This document shows, piece after piece, positions 1-9,361 of a stretch of 64,000 nt of DNA. This stretch comes from JAWKMZ01 sp041391965. Its GTDB lineage: Bacteria > Bacteroidota > Bacteroidia > Flavobacteriales > Flavobacteriaceae. The stretch is from contig JAWKMZ010000002.1 in the NCBI GenBank assembly GCA_041391965.1, positions 248,001 to 312,000 on the forward strand, written 5' to 3'. A program made the position numbers and the translations under genes. Each line of letters begins with the position of its first letter. The stretch's first letter is position 1. Under the pieces are notes generated by a model. The model ran no database searches and was not told the origin of the DNA. It worked only from the letters and a program-made list of their open reading frames with translations.

Positions 1-2
1 GC

Positions 3-596
3 AGCATGTTTCCTGAAAGCATGACACCTTACATCATTGAAGAACGTCAACTCAACATATCACAATTAGATGTGTTTTCGCGCTTAATGATGGATAGAAT
101 CATTTTTATGGGAACAGCCATCAATGATCAAATAGCGAATATTATACAAGCACAATTACTGTTTTTAGAAAGCGCAGATGCTACTAAAGACATTCAGATA
201 TATATCAATTCTCCAGGTGGAAGCGTCTATGCAGGTCTTGGAATTTATGATACCATGCAATTCATTAAACCAGATGTTGCAACCATATGTACAGGTATGG
301 CAGCCTCTATGGGAGCCGTTTTATTATGTGCAGGAGAAAAAGGAAAACGCAGTGGGTTAACCCATTCTCGTGTCATGATTCATCAACCACTTGGTGGCGC
401 ACAAGGGCAAGCCAGTGATATTGAAATTACAGCAAGAGAGATTTTGACTTTAAAAGAAGAATTATACCAAATTATTAGTAAACATTCAGGTCAAGATTAC
501 GACAAAGTATATAATGATAGTGATAGAGATTATTGGATGAAGGCAGATAAAGCCTTGGAGTATGGTATGATTGATGAAGTTTTAACAAGAAAATAA
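3..596 (+). CDS. clpP: ATP-dependent Clp protease proteolytic subunit ClpP (5' partial)
   Basis: Serine protease subunit that forms the barrel degraded-protein chamber and works with the ClpX ATPase encoded next. The visible part has the GMAASMGA nucleophile motif (Ser at about residue 101 counted from the ATG at 6) and IHQPLGG with the catalytic His at about 126. Family members in this phylum are roughly 220 residues, and the reading frame is open to the window edge. The true start is therefore probably upstream, and the ATG at 6 is likely internal. The spacer to clpX is 46 bases, so the two genes are probably co-transcribed. Confidence 0.97.
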   Translation, partial: SMFPESMTPYIIEERQLNISQLDVFSRLMMDRIIFMGTAINDQIANIIQAQLLFLESADATKDIQIYINSPGGSVYAGLGIYDTMQFIKPDVATICTGMAASMGAVLLCAGEKGKRSGLTHSRVMIHQPLGGAQGQASDIEITAREILTLKEELYQIISKHSGQDYDKVYNDSDRDYWMKADKALEYGMIDEVLTRK

Positions 597-604
597 TTAA
601 AAAT

Positions 605-628
605 TTAAGGTTAAATTTTAAACCTTAA
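605..628 (+). other. Small hairpin in the clpP-clpX spacer
   Basis: Inverted repeat TTAAGGTT / AACCTTAA with an 8-base loop between the clpP stop and the clpX start. It has no U-tract directly after it. It may be an mRNA processing or stability element, or chance in AT-rich DNA. Confidence 0.3.
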
Positions 629-642
629 TAATAAACAAAAAC

Positions 643-1875
643 ATGGCAAAGGAAGAATTAGAATGTTCGTTTTGCGGTCGAAAAAAGCCAGAAACTAATC
701 TGCTTATAGCAGGATTAGACGCACATATTTGTGACAGATGTATTGAGCAAGCTCATGGTATTGTTTTAGAAGAATCTAAGCAAAGTGGAAATTCAGAATT
801 ATCAACAGAGTTGATGCTCAAAAAACCCTTGCAAATTAATGCCTTTCTTGATGAGTATATTATTGGTCAAGAATACACCAAAAAAGTAATGTCTGTAGCA
901 GTTTATAACCACTATAAACGCTTATTGCAACCAGCGTCTAATGATGATATTGAAATACAAAAAAGCAATATCATAATGGTAGGACAAACAGGAACAGGAA
1001 AAACCTTAATGGCTAAAACCATTGCAAAAATGCTGAATGTTCCTTTAGCTATTGTGGATGCAACCGTGTTAACTGAAGCTGGTTATGTTGGTGAAGATGT
1101 TGAAAGTATTTTAACACGATTATTGCAAGCGGCTGATTACAACTTAGAAAAAGCAGAAAAAGGCATCGTTTTTATTGATGAAATTGATAAAATTGCTCGT
1201 AAAAGTGATAATCCATCCATCACACGTGATGTGTCTGGTGAAGGTGTACAACAAGCCTTGTTAAAACTCTTGGAAGGTACAGTTGTTAATGTGCCACCAA
1301 AAGGAGGTCGTAAACATCCAGACCAAAAATTTATTGAAGTCAATACAGAGCATATTTTATTTATTGCTGGTGGTGCTTTTGATGGTATTGAGCGTGTTAT
1401 CTCTAAACGATTAAACATGCAAGCCGTTGGCTATAGTGCTTCAAAATCTGAAGATGCGGTAGATCAAAATAACCTGTTGCAATATATCATTCCAAAAGAT
1501 TTAAAAGATTTTGGTTTGATTCCTGAAATTATTGGACGACTTCCAGTATTGACTTACATGGACCCATTAGATGCTAAAACCTTAAGAGCTATTTTGACTG
1601 AGCCTAAAAATGCCATCATCAAACAGTATAAAAAATTGTTTGAAATGGACGAAATTAATTTTTCTATTACTGATGGTGCTTTAGATTATATTGTTGATAA
1701 AGCCATAGAATATCGGTTAGGAGCCAGAGGTTTGCGTTCGCTTTGCGAAGAAATTTTAACAGATGCTATGTTTGAATTACCAAGTAGTAAAGAGAAAAAA
1801 CTGAACGTCACTAAAAGTTATGCTGAAGATAAACTCAGTAAAACCACATTAAAGAAACTAAAAGCCGTATCTTAA
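643..1875 (+). CDS. clpX: ATP-dependent Clp protease ATP-binding subunit ClpX
   Basis: AAA+ unfoldase that recognizes substrates and feeds them to ClpP. The N-terminal C4 zinc-binding domain is clear (CSFC near residues 9-12 and CDRC near 30-33). Walker A is GQTGTGKT at about 114-121 and Walker B is in GIVFIDEIDK. Length is 410 residues, normal for the family. It lies 46 bases after clpP in the same direction and is followed by a hairpin terminator, so clpPX looks like the end of a transcription unit. Confidence 0.98.
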   Translation: MAKEELECSFCGRKKPETNLLIAGLDAHICDRCIEQAHGIVLEESKQSGNSELSTELMLKKPLQINAFLDEYIIGQEYTKKVMSVAVYNHYKRLLQPASNDDIEIQKSNIIMVGQTGTGKTLMAKTIAKMLNVPLAIVDATVLTEAGYVGEDVESILTRLLQAADYNLEKAEKGIVFIDEIDKIARKSDNPSITRDVSGEGVQQALLKLLEGTVVNVPPKGGRKHPDQKFIEVNTEHILFIAGGAFDGIERVISKRLNMQAVGYSASKSEDAVDQNNLLQYIIPKDLKDFGLIPEIIGRLPVLTYMDPLDAKTLRAILTEPKNAIIKQYKKLFEMDEINFSITDGALDYIVDKAIEYRLGARGLRSLCEEILTDAMFELPSSKEKKLNVTKSYAEDKLSKTTLKKLKAVS

Positions 1876-1898
1876 GTTTTATTAGGTGATAAAAAAAT

Positions 1899-1927
1899 AA
1901 AACCACTCTTTTCAGGGTGGTTTTTAT
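1899..1927 (+). terminator. Rho-independent terminator after clpX
   Basis: Stem AAACCACT-loop-AGGGTGGTTT type hairpin (ACCAC/GTGGT core, one irregularity) followed by TTTTTATTT, 23 bases after the clpX stop. Confidence 0.8.
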
Positions 1928-2157
1928 TTATTTTGGATTTAAAAATTAATATTGCTTAACAATATTTTTAAACTTATTTAAGTTTGAGGTTTTTCTTTTT
2001 AAAAAACAAAGACCATTTTAGCTGCCTTTATCATTATTGATGTTGTAAATATAAACGCATATTTGTAAGTTAAAAACTACTTGACTTCTTTTTAGATAAA
2101 CCTTAATGTATTTTCGTTAAAAAAAATAAAATTGCAGTTTTTTACGCTAAACAACCT

Positions 2158-3672
2158 TTAGGTATTTAATAGTAACAATTCATCAAGATAGATTCTGTTG
2201 TTTGATAGTCTTGGTACTTTGTGTTGACCACCCAATTTGTTTTGTTGCTTTAGCCAATCATAAAATAATTGTGGTCTTGCAGTATTTATTTTAGGCTTAT
2301 TTAAGGTGATGTCATTGTAGCGTTTAGCTTCGTAATCAGAATTTAAAGATTTTAAAGCGTTGTCTAACAATTCGTTAAAATAATTAATATCCTCTGGATG
2401 CGTTTTAAATTCAATCAACCATTCATGTGCTCCTTTTTCTTTGCCTTGCATAAAAATTGGTGCCACAGTATATTCTACAATTTCTGATTTGGTTTTTTTG
2501 CACACTTTTTTTAGAGCGTCTTCGGTATTTTCTATAATTAATTCTTCGCCAAATACATTGATATGATGTTTGGTACGTCCAGAAACCTTCATCCTATAAG
2601 GATTTATAGAGGTAAACCGAATAGTATCTCCAATTTTATAACGCCAAAGTCCTGCGTTGGTAGTAATGACGACTGCATAGTTTTTGTCTTTTTCAACCTC
2701 AGCCAAAGGAATTATTTTCTGCTCAGAAGTGCCATAGGTTTCCATTGGAATAAATTCATAAAAAATGCCATAATCTAACATCAACAACAATTCACTTGAG
2801 CTATTTTGGTCTTGGATAGCAAAAAAACCTTCTGAAGCATTGTAAATTTCATAATACCTAAAATCTTTTTTAGGAAGAATATTTTTATATTGATTAACAT
2901 AAGGTAAAAAGCTAACACCACCATGAAAATAAACTTCCAAATTGGGCCAAATATCAAAAAGATGTTGTTTTCCTGTGGTTTCTAAAACATTGTTAAGCAA
3001 CACCAACATCCACGAAGGTACACCTGCAAGACTCGTTACATTTTCATTAATGGTTTCGTCAACAATGGCTTGCATTTTGTGTTCCCAATCGCTCATTAAC
3101 GATACTTTGCTACTTGGTGTGCTACTAAATTCGGCCCAAAAGGGCATGTTGTCAATCAAAATGGCAGATAAATCGCCAAAAATAGTGCCATTTTCTTTAT
3201 ACAATTCTTTGCTACCACCAAGCCGTAATCCTTTTCCAGTAAACAGTTGAGAGTTTTCATTATTATTGAGGTACATACATAATAAATCTTTACTTGCAGC
3301 ATAATGGCAATCTTCTAACGATTCAGAGCTGACAGGAATAAATTTGCTTTTAGAATTTGTGGTACCACTTGATTTTGCAAACCATTTTATTGGTGTTGGC
3401 CAAAAAATATTGTTTTCTCCTTGACGCGAACGTTCAATATTGGCTTGGTTGTCTTCATAAGACGTAATTGGCAAGCGTTCAGCAAACGTTTTGTAATTTG
3501 TAATGGACGAAAAATCATACTGTTTGCCAATTTCAGTATCTTTTGCAATGCTTATCAAATCCTGAAGCAATTCATGTTGTACTTCATTTGGATATTTTAA
3601 AAACAATTCAATTTGATGAAATCGTTTTTTTAAAAACCATGCAGCAATTGAATTAACAATAGGAATTGGCAT
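2158..3672 (-). CDS. GH3 auxin-responsive promoter family protein (acyl-acid amido synthetase fold)
   Basis: A 504-residue member of the GH3 family, ANL-type adenylating enzymes that in plants conjugate jasmonate or auxin to amino acids. The bacterial substrate is unknown. An AMP-binding-type motif KSSGTTNSKSKFIP is at about residues 102-115, and the C-terminal half keeps the WRYKIGDTIRF and VFGEELIIENTE segments typical of the family. There is no signal peptide, so it should be cytoplasmic. It stands alone, divergent from the DUF2797 gene with 42 bases between the two ATG codons. The family is secure; the substrate is not. Confidence 0.9.
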   Translation of the reverse strand: MPIPIVNSIAAWFLKKRFHQIELFLKYPNEVQHELLQDLISIAKDTEIGKQYDFSSITNYKTFAERLPITSYEDNQANIERSRQGENNIFWPTPIKWFAKSSGTTNSKSKFIPVSSESLEDCHYAASKDLLCMYLNNNENSQLFTGKGLRLGGSKELYKENGTIFGDLSAILIDNMPFWAEFSSTPSSKVSLMSDWEHKMQAIVDETINENVTSLAGVPSWMLVLLNNVLETTGKQHLFDIWPNLEVYFHGGVSFLPYVNQYKNILPKKDFRYYEIYNASEGFFAIQDQNSSSELLLMLDYGIFYEFIPMETYGTSEQKIIPLAEVEKDKNYAVVITTNAGLWRYKIGDTIRFTSINPYRMKVSGRTKHHINVFGEELIIENTEDALKKVCKKTKSEIVEYTVAPIFMQGKEKGAHEWLIEFKTHPEDINYFNELLDNALKSLNSDYEAKRYNDITLNKPKINTARPQLFYDWLKQQNKLGGQHKVPRLSNNRIYLDELLLLNT

Positions 3673-3714
3673 ATTTATAGTATCTTTAAGCTTCTAAAAT
3701 TAATACTTTTTTTG

Positions 3715-4509
3715 ATGACTTACCAAGGTGTTTTAACAAAAATGGAAACAGAATTTTCGCAACCTATTCAATATTATTTGGTGTTTGAAAATGATTTTTT
3801 GAATATAAATCAGTTGTTAGATAAGACCATCAGCATTCAATTTGTTAAATATCAATGTTTAAACTGTAAATTGGATTTGCCTATTTACCGACAAGGGTTT
3901 TGTAAAACCTGTTTTTATGAGATTCCACAAGCTGCTGATTGGATTATGCGTCCTGAACTTAGCACTGCACATTTAGATAAAGAAGATCGCGATTTGGCGT
4001 ATGAAAAAAAAGTACAATTGCAACCTCATATTGTATATTTAGCAAATTCAAGCAGTGTAAAAGTTGGTGTGACAAGAAAAAGTCAAGTACCAACGCGTTG
4101 GATTGACCAAGGAGCTCATGAAGCTATTGAAATTGTAGAAGTACCCAATAGATATTTGGCAGGCATTACAGAAGTGGCTTTAAAAAACCATGTGTCTGAC
4201 AAAACCAATTGGCGAACAATGCTTAAAAATGACATTGTTGATGAAGATTTGGTGCAATGGCGAGAACGTTTAAAGCAATACATTCCTGATGAGGCAAAAG
4301 ACTATTTTATTGAAACAAATACAGAGACTAATATTCAATATCCTGTACATCAATATCCATTAAAACCTAACAGTCTCAATTTAGATAAAACACCAAATTA
4401 TACAGGTGTCTTAAAAGGAATTAAAGGACAATATTTGTTATTTGAAGACCAAACCGTTTTTAATGTAAGAGGTAGCGAAGGCTATGTTGTTGCTATAGTT
4501 ATAGAATAA
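3715..4509 (+). CDS. DUF2797 family protein with a zinc-ribbon-like cysteine cluster
   Basis: A 264-residue protein of unknown function. I chose the ATG at 3715; a TTG directly before it would add one residue. Cys48, Cys51, Cys63 and Cys66 form two CxxC pairs that could bind zinc. After these, the segment IVYLANSSSVKVGVTRK followed by an Arg-Trp resembles the core of GIY-YIG/T5orf172 nuclease-like folds, and a conserved-looking NWRTML follows. That resemblance is inference. The gene is divergent from the GH3 gene, and a bidirectional hairpin separates it from rpsU. Confidence 0.85.
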   Translation: MTYQGVLTKMETEFSQPIQYYLVFENDFLNINQLLDKTISIQFVKYQCLNCKLDLPIYRQGFCKTCFYEIPQAADWIMRPELSTAHLDKEDRDLAYEKKVQLQPHIVYLANSSSVKVGVTRKSQVPTRWIDQGAHEAIEIVEVPNRYLAGITEVALKNHVSDKTNWRTMLKNDIVDEDLVQWRERLKQYIPDEAKDYFIETNTETNIQYPVHQYPLKPNSLNLDKTPNYTGVLKGIKGQYLLFEDQTVFNVRGSEGYVVAIVIE

Positions 4510-4541
4510 AAAAATCACGCTTTTTTGACGTGATTCTTTTT
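4510..4541. terminator. Bidirectional terminator between the DUF2797 gene and rpsU
   Basis: Stem AATCACG / CGTGATT with an 8-base loop, flanked by A-run and T-run, sitting between two convergent genes. It can serve both strands. Confidence 0.75.
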
Positions 4542-4564
4542 ATACATTGTACAATCAGCAAAAA

Positions 4565-4759
4565 TTAAATTTCTTCCTGATCTCTTAAGTTTTGAATGTA
4601 AGCCGCTTTTTGTATTTCACGCCTTCTTTTTACAGATGGTTTTGTGAAAAATTGATTTTCTCTCAAGTTTTGCATCACTTTTATATTTCTGTGTTTGCGT
4701 TTATAGCGTTTAAGGGCGCGTTCAATATTTTCTCCTTCTTTAATTTCAATTCTTAACAT
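4565..4759 (-). CDS. rpsU: 30S ribosomal protein bS21
   Basis: A 64-residue basic protein matching bS21, with the IEIKEGENIERALKRYKRK start and the KPSVKRRREIQKA block. bS21 sits near the anti-Shine-Dalgarno end of 16S rRNA; in Bacteroidota it is implicated in low use of Shine-Dalgarno pairing. It lies 32 bases downstream of rpoD on the same strand, an rpoD-rpsU linkage that is functionally sensible, and is probably co-transcribed. Confidence 0.97.
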   Translation of the reverse strand: MLRIEIKEGENIERALKRYKRKHRNIKVMQNLRENQFFTKPSVKRRREIQKAAYIQNLRDQEEI

Positions 4760-4791
4760 AAATAATTTTTTGAGTGTATGTATAATTAGGA

Positions 4792-5655
4792 CTATCCTAA
4801 ATAGGTTTTTAATATTTTACTTTTAGAGGTGTGCTTTAAGCGTCTAATTCCTTTTTCTCTTATTTGTCGCACGCGTTCTCTTGTTAAATCAAATGTTTTG
4901 CCAATTTCATCTAAACTCATAGGTGGCTGATTGCTCAAACCAAAATTTAAACGGATGACATCACTTTCTTTTTGTGACAAGGTGTTTAACGCTCTATCTA
5001 TTTCTAAACTTAAAGACTCTATCATTAAATGTCTGTCAGGATTTGGCGAATCACCAGATGATACCACATCGTATAAACTTGAGGTTTCACCTTCTTTTAA
5101 TGGCGCATCCATAGAAATGTGTCGTCCAGAATTTTTCATAGATTGCTTAACATCTCTAACGGTTAAATCTAATTCTAAAGCAATTTCTTCAGCGCTTGGT
5201 GGACGTTGATGCGCTTGTTCTAAAAAAGAATATGTTTTGTTAATTTTGTTTATAGACCCAATCTTGTTCAAAGGCAATCTAACTATTCGAGATTGTTCGG
5301 CTAAAGCTTGAAGTATGGCTTGACGAATCCACCAAACAGCATATGAAATGAATTTAAACCCTCTGGTTTCATCAAATCGTTTAGCCGCTTTAACCAAGCC
5401 TGCATTGCCTTCATTTATCAAATCTGGTAAGGTCAACCCTTGGTTTTGATATTGCTTTGCAACCGAAACCACAAAACGTAAATTTGCAGTTGCCAATTTG
5501 TCTAAAGCTGCTTGGTCACCTTTCTTGATGCGTTGTGCCAATTCCACCTCTTCATCTGCAGTAATCAGTGGTAATTTGCTGATGTCTTGTAAGTATTTGT
5601 CAAGCGATTTAGATTCTCTATTAGTAACTTGCTTTGTGATTTTTAATTGCCTCAT
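4792..5655 (-). CDS. rpoD: RNA polymerase primary sigma factor, Bacteroidota type
   Basis: A 287-residue sigma-70 factor with region 1.2 (SLDKYLQDISKLPLITADEE), a region 2 core including FKFISYAVWWIRQAILQAL, region 3, and region 4 with the helix-turn-helix ending in TRERVRQIREKGIRRLKH. It lacks the long region 1.1 and non-conserved insert of proteobacterial RpoD, as is normal in this phylum, where it reads TTTG/TAnnTTTG promoters. rpsU follows closely downstream. Confidence 0.97.
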   Translation of the reverse strand: MRQLKITKQVTNRESKSLDKYLQDISKLPLITADEEVELAQRIKKGDQAALDKLATANLRFVVSVAKQYQNQGLTLPDLINEGNAGLVKAAKRFDETRGFKFISYAVWWIRQAILQALAEQSRIVRLPLNKIGSINKINKTYSFLEQAHQRPPSAEEIALELDLTVRDVKQSMKNSGRHISMDAPLKEGETSSLYDVVSSGDSPNPDRHLMIESLSLEIDRALNTLSQKESDVIRLNFGLSNQPPMSLDEIGKTFDLTRERVRQIREKGIRRLKHTSKSKILKTYLG

Positions 5656-5749
5656 GTAGTCGTTTTATAATTTTAAAAAGTAGTCTAACTACATTATAGT
5701 TTTTTATTTGAAAAAAACAAGTAAAATAGCTTTTCTTTAACATAAATGG

Positions 5750-5790
5750 CAAAAAAAATCTCAAAATTTATTCAAATTTTGAGATTTTTC
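5750..5790 (-). terminator. Perfect 16-bp-stem terminator after the AsmA-like gene
   Basis: Arms at 5754-5769 and 5774-5789 are perfectly complementary with a 4-base loop (ATTC). On the minus strand the stem ends in a U-run. It lies 25 bases past the AsmA-like stop and insulates rpoD from upstream transcription. Confidence 0.85.
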
Positions 5791-5814
5791 AATTTTTATA
5801 AAAAAAAGGATGGT

Positions 5815-8451
5815 CTAATTCACCGAATCTTTTTTCTTATGTTTGTTGCCAAATATACCACCTAAAACATCTTTGACACCTTGTTTTAATGGGTCTTTGG
5901 TTGTTGTTTTGGTAGTGTCGGTTTGTGTTTTTGTTGAATCAGTAGCTTTGGTATTAGAATTTCCGCCCACTAATCCACCTAACAAATCTTTAATTTTGTC
6001 TTTTCCTTGTCCAATTAATTTTTGTTTTTCAATGGCAATAAGTTGTTTGGTCAAATTAGTAACACCACTTGTTAAATCGGTTGAAACTTTTGGGCTTGTA
6101 TAGCTTCCAGTAATATTGGCAGTAACAGGAACTGTTATTTTGTTGACGTCGTTGTCATTTATTTTTCCAATCAATTGATTGACTTCACTTCCTAAATATT
6201 TTGCAGGCACATTAAAAACAGCATTGTAACTCATGGTTTTATCAAAACTATGCGAACCAGAAACGTCAATACCAATATCTTGATATGCTAAATGAAAAGG
6301 TTTTACTGTTACTTTTCCATCGGCAAAAGCTAAGTTGGCTTTTAGGTCTTTTAAATCTAATTTATTAAAATTTATAAAACTCAAAGCGCCTTCAAGTTTG
6401 CTTAACACTTCGCCATTTTTAGGTTCAATTTTTGTGGTTTGCAATTCGGCAGCTGCATTACCAGAAAGTGTGTTGAGGTTAGGTGCAAAATCTTTATCCA
6501 ACGTTCCTGTAATGTTTAGCGTTGTGTTTAATTTACCTTGAAGCGCTTTTGCAATTGGTGCAATGTTTTGCAACATCTCTAAACCATTAAATGATTGTGC
6601 AATATCAAAACCATCAGCTCCAAGATTTAAATTGAAAGATGGCGTTTCTGCTTTTGTTGAAACGTTTCCAGAAACCGTTAAACTGCCATCAAACAATTTA
6701 GAAGTTAAATTGCTCAAATTAGCTTGTTGATCTTTGATGGTTAATGTGCCTTTTACATCTTTCAAATTCAAATTGTCATAATAAACATTGGTTGCATTGG
6801 CATTAATAGTACATTCTAAAAATGCTGGAATTTTTAAAGATTCGTTACTACTTGTAGTTTTATTTTGTTCCGCTTTATCGTCTTTAGCAACCATAAAATC
6901 GCTTAAAACAAAGGTGTTTGAATTGACGTTAAAATTTCCTTGTAAATTAGAACTACTCAATAAAAAACCTAATAAATTAGTGATGGTTCCTGTTGCATTC
7001 AAATCGCTTTTACCTGTTCGTGCATTAAAATTATTTAAGGTTACAGTTGCAGGATTAAAAGTCATATCAGCTTTTGAAATTTGAATAGGATTGATGATAT
7101 CTTCTGACGAAAACACAAAATCAGTGACACTCATTGTTCCTGAATTTTTTATACGTTCAAAAGCGTTCGTTTCAATGGCTTTCATATCAAAAGCAGTATT
7201 AATTTTTGCTTTTAAAATACCACTTAACTCATTTTTTAACTCTAAAGGATAGGCTTTTGTAATGTTTCCTAAGTTAAGCGTGCCATCAATGGTCGCATTG
7301 ACCAACATGTTTTTGCTAATGTTTTTTAAGGTTGCAGACGATTTAAAAACATCGTTATCTATCTTAAAATTCAATGTATTGATGTTCACATACGTGTCGT
7401 CAGCATTTCCTGTGTCATTTTTTATAGATGTATTAATGACGATATTTTCGACACGTTTTGGCAAATCAGGATATTTAAACGATGCATTATTGGAAGTAAT
7501 GCTAATATCTAAAGTTGGAATGGTTTCGTCTGACACCAACCCTTTTATAGTGCCTTTTACCTTAAAATCGCCTGTGGTTTCTACATTTTCAATGTTTTTG
7601 GAATAAGTTTCAGGAATCACTGCTAAAAAATCTTTAAATGACGACCCAGGATTTTCAAATGAAATGTCAACATCTTGTCCTTTTTCAACCATTTGCACAT
7701 AACCTTTAAACTCAATTGGCAATTGGTTGATGTAACCTTTGTTGTCTTTAAAGCTGTATTTGCTGTTGTTCAAATCCATATCAATCAAGGCATCTAACTT
7801 AATATGGTTGTTGTTTAAGTATTTGGTGCTGTCCATAATTAGACTCACATTGGCTTCTGTTTTGGTGTCCAATTCTGATAAATCACCAGAAAAAATGCCT
7901 TTTCCGTTATGGTTTAATTCGGTGATATAAAATTCGGTTTTTGAACCTTCATCCAAATAAGTTAAGGCACTATTTTTTATGTTGTAATCTTTTATGTCAA
8001 AAGCAAAACCTTTATTTTTTTCAGAAGAAGAAGATGTGTTTTCTTTTTCTTTGGTAATATCGTAATTGTTGTTGCCCAAAGCATCTGTTTTGAGTGTTAA
8101 TAAGGCTTCGCCAACTGAAATGGAGTTGACAGTAATTGGACCTTCATCAGCACTTTTGAACAATTCTTTGACAGACATAGAAAAGGCGATATTTTTTGCC
8201 GTAAGAAAAGTTTCGTCTTTAAAAGGTTCAAAATTGGTAATGACCAAATCACTTACTTCTACATGTGCTTGCGGAAAACTTTTAAAAAGGCTCAAGCTCA
8301 CATCACTAAACTCTACATTAGCATTGAGGTTTTGGTTGATAAAGTTTTTAACCATATCTTTTATTTGTGATTGAAACACAAATGGAAGTGCCAATAACAA
8401 GGCAATGATGATGAGTAGCGTAATTCCTGTAATTTTTAGAGCTTTTTTCAT
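5815..8451 (-). CDS. AsmA family protein
   Basis: An 878-residue protein with an N-terminal membrane anchor (about residues 7-27) and a long repetitive beta-rich region, as in AsmA-like proteins that span the periplasm and are linked to outer-membrane lipid transport. The N-terminal block NANVEFSDVSLSLFKSFPQ is typical of the AsmA head. The C-terminal AsmA block is about residues 650-770. The tail is Lys/Thr/Asp-rich low-complexity sequence (about 830-878). It is a single-gene unit with its own terminator. Confidence 0.88.
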   Translation of the reverse strand: MKKALKITGITLLIIIALLLALPFVFQSQIKDMVKNFINQNLNANVEFSDVSLSLFKSFPQAHVEVSDLVITNFEPFKDETFLTAKNIAFSMSVKELFKSADEGPITVNSISVGEALLTLKTDALGNNNYDITKEKENTSSSSEKNKGFAFDIKDYNIKNSALTYLDEGSKTEFYITELNHNGKGIFSGDLSELDTKTEANVSLIMDSTKYLNNNHIKLDALIDMDLNNSKYSFKDNKGYINQLPIEFKGYVQMVEKGQDVDISFENPGSSFKDFLAVIPETYSKNIENVETTGDFKVKGTIKGLVSDETIPTLDISITSNNASFKYPDLPKRVENIVINTSIKNDTGNADDTYVNINTLNFKIDNDVFKSSATLKNISKNMLVNATIDGTLNLGNITKAYPLELKNELSGILKAKINTAFDMKAIETNAFERIKNSGTMSVTDFVFSSEDIINPIQISKADMTFNPATVTLNNFNARTGKSDLNATGTITNLLGFLLSSSNLQGNFNVNSNTFVLSDFMVAKDDKAEQNKTTSSNESLKIPAFLECTINANATNVYYDNLNLKDVKGTLTIKDQQANLSNLTSKLFDGSLTVSGNVSTKAETPSFNLNLGADGFDIAQSFNGLEMLQNIAPIAKALQGKLNTTLNITGTLDKDFAPNLNTLSGNAAAELQTTKIEPKNGEVLSKLEGALSFINFNKLDLKDLKANLAFADGKVTVKPFHLAYQDIGIDVSGSHSFDKTMSYNAVFNVPAKYLGSEVNQLIGKINDNDVNKITVPVTANITGSYTSPKVSTDLTSGVTNLTKQLIAIEKQKLIGQGKDKIKDLLGGLVGGNSNTKATDSTKTQTDTTKTTTKDPLKQGVKDVLGGIFGNKHKKKDSVN

Positions 8452-8587
8452 TTAAAAATTTAGTTTGTCATTTCCATAAATCCTGAAAATTTAAAGAGGA
8501 AATGTTATGGTTTTAGTAGTTATATATACGCAAATTTCGGTGTAATAGTTGCTGAACTGTTAAAGTTTAATAAAATTTTAGCAAATT

Positions 8588-9292
8588 TTAGTGTAGTTGA
8601 ATCTCTTCGTTAGTTTTTAGGTTAAAACGTTTTTTGAATAAGTACACGCCAAAATACAAAAAAGGAGTGTCACAAAGTGCTATAAACGCCTTAAACACAA
8701 AACCAGCTACAAATAAGCCAAGAAATTTATCCCAAGCAATGATATTAAAAGAACACAAAAGCACTAAAATGGTGAGCGTATCAATAAATTGTGATGAAAA
8801 AGTAGAAAAATTATTGCGTATCCAAAGGTGTTTGCCTTTAGTAACGCGTTTCCAAAAATGATAAATTCTAATATCAATAAATTGTGCAAATAAATAGGCC
8901 ATCATACTTGCAAAAACAGCAATAGCAGTGTTGCCAAAAACGGTTGAAAACATACCATCTGTTACAGGCGACCAGCTTGTTGCAGGTGCAATATCAGAAA
9001 CCAAAACAATGCTTAGTGAAAATAAGGAAGCAAAAATACCAGTGACCACAACTTGGTTTGCACGTTTTTTACCATAAACTTCACTTATTAAATCGGTTAT
9101 TAAAAATGTGATTGGATATGGCAAAATACCAACAGAAAGCTCAAATAATTTGGTGCCAAAAACTTCTAAATGAAATGGATACCAATAAAAAAACTTTTGA
9201 AAAATAAGATTAGAAACGACTAAAGAAGTTATAAATAAAGCTGATAAAATTAAGTAAATACGCTGTGCAGCAAGTTGGTCTTTTAAAGTCAT
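8588..9292 (-). CDS. Queuosine precursor transporter (YhhQ family)
   Basis: A 234-residue integral membrane protein with about six membrane segments, including the family-typical PITFLITDLISEVYGKKRA and FAQFIDIRIYHFWK blocks. YhhQ proteins import preQ0/preQ1 for queuosine tRNA modification. It is divergent from folK (69 bases between the two ATG codons). The substrate is inferred from the family. Confidence 0.88.
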   Translation of the reverse strand: MTLKDQLAAQRIYLILSALFITSLVVSNLIFQKFFYWYPFHLEVFGTKLFELSVGILPYPITFLITDLISEVYGKKRANQVVVTGIFASLFSLSIVLVSDIAPATSWSPVTDGMFSTVFGNTAIAVFASMMAYLFAQFIDIRIYHFWKRVTKGKHLWIRNNFSTFSSQFIDTLTILVLLCSFNIIAWDKFLGLFVAGFVFKAFIALCDTPFLYFGVYLFKKRFNLKTNEEIQLH

Positions 9293-9361
9293 AATTGTGA
9301 ATAAATACTTAGCACAAATATAGCCTAAAGTGATTTTGTTTTCTTTATTTTGGCATTAATT

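Noticed and set aside
1970..1985. AAACTTA/TAAGTTT hairpin downstream of clpX
   Set aside because: Loop of two bases and no clear T-run; the better terminator is at 1899-1927.
4786..4800. TTAGGA-CTA-TCCTAA palindrome over the rpoD stop codon
   Set aside because: Only 6-base arms; expected often in AT-rich DNA, and no U-tract.
5680..5693. GTAGT-CTA-ACTAC dyad upstream of rpoD
   Set aside because: Short arms and no other support for an operator.
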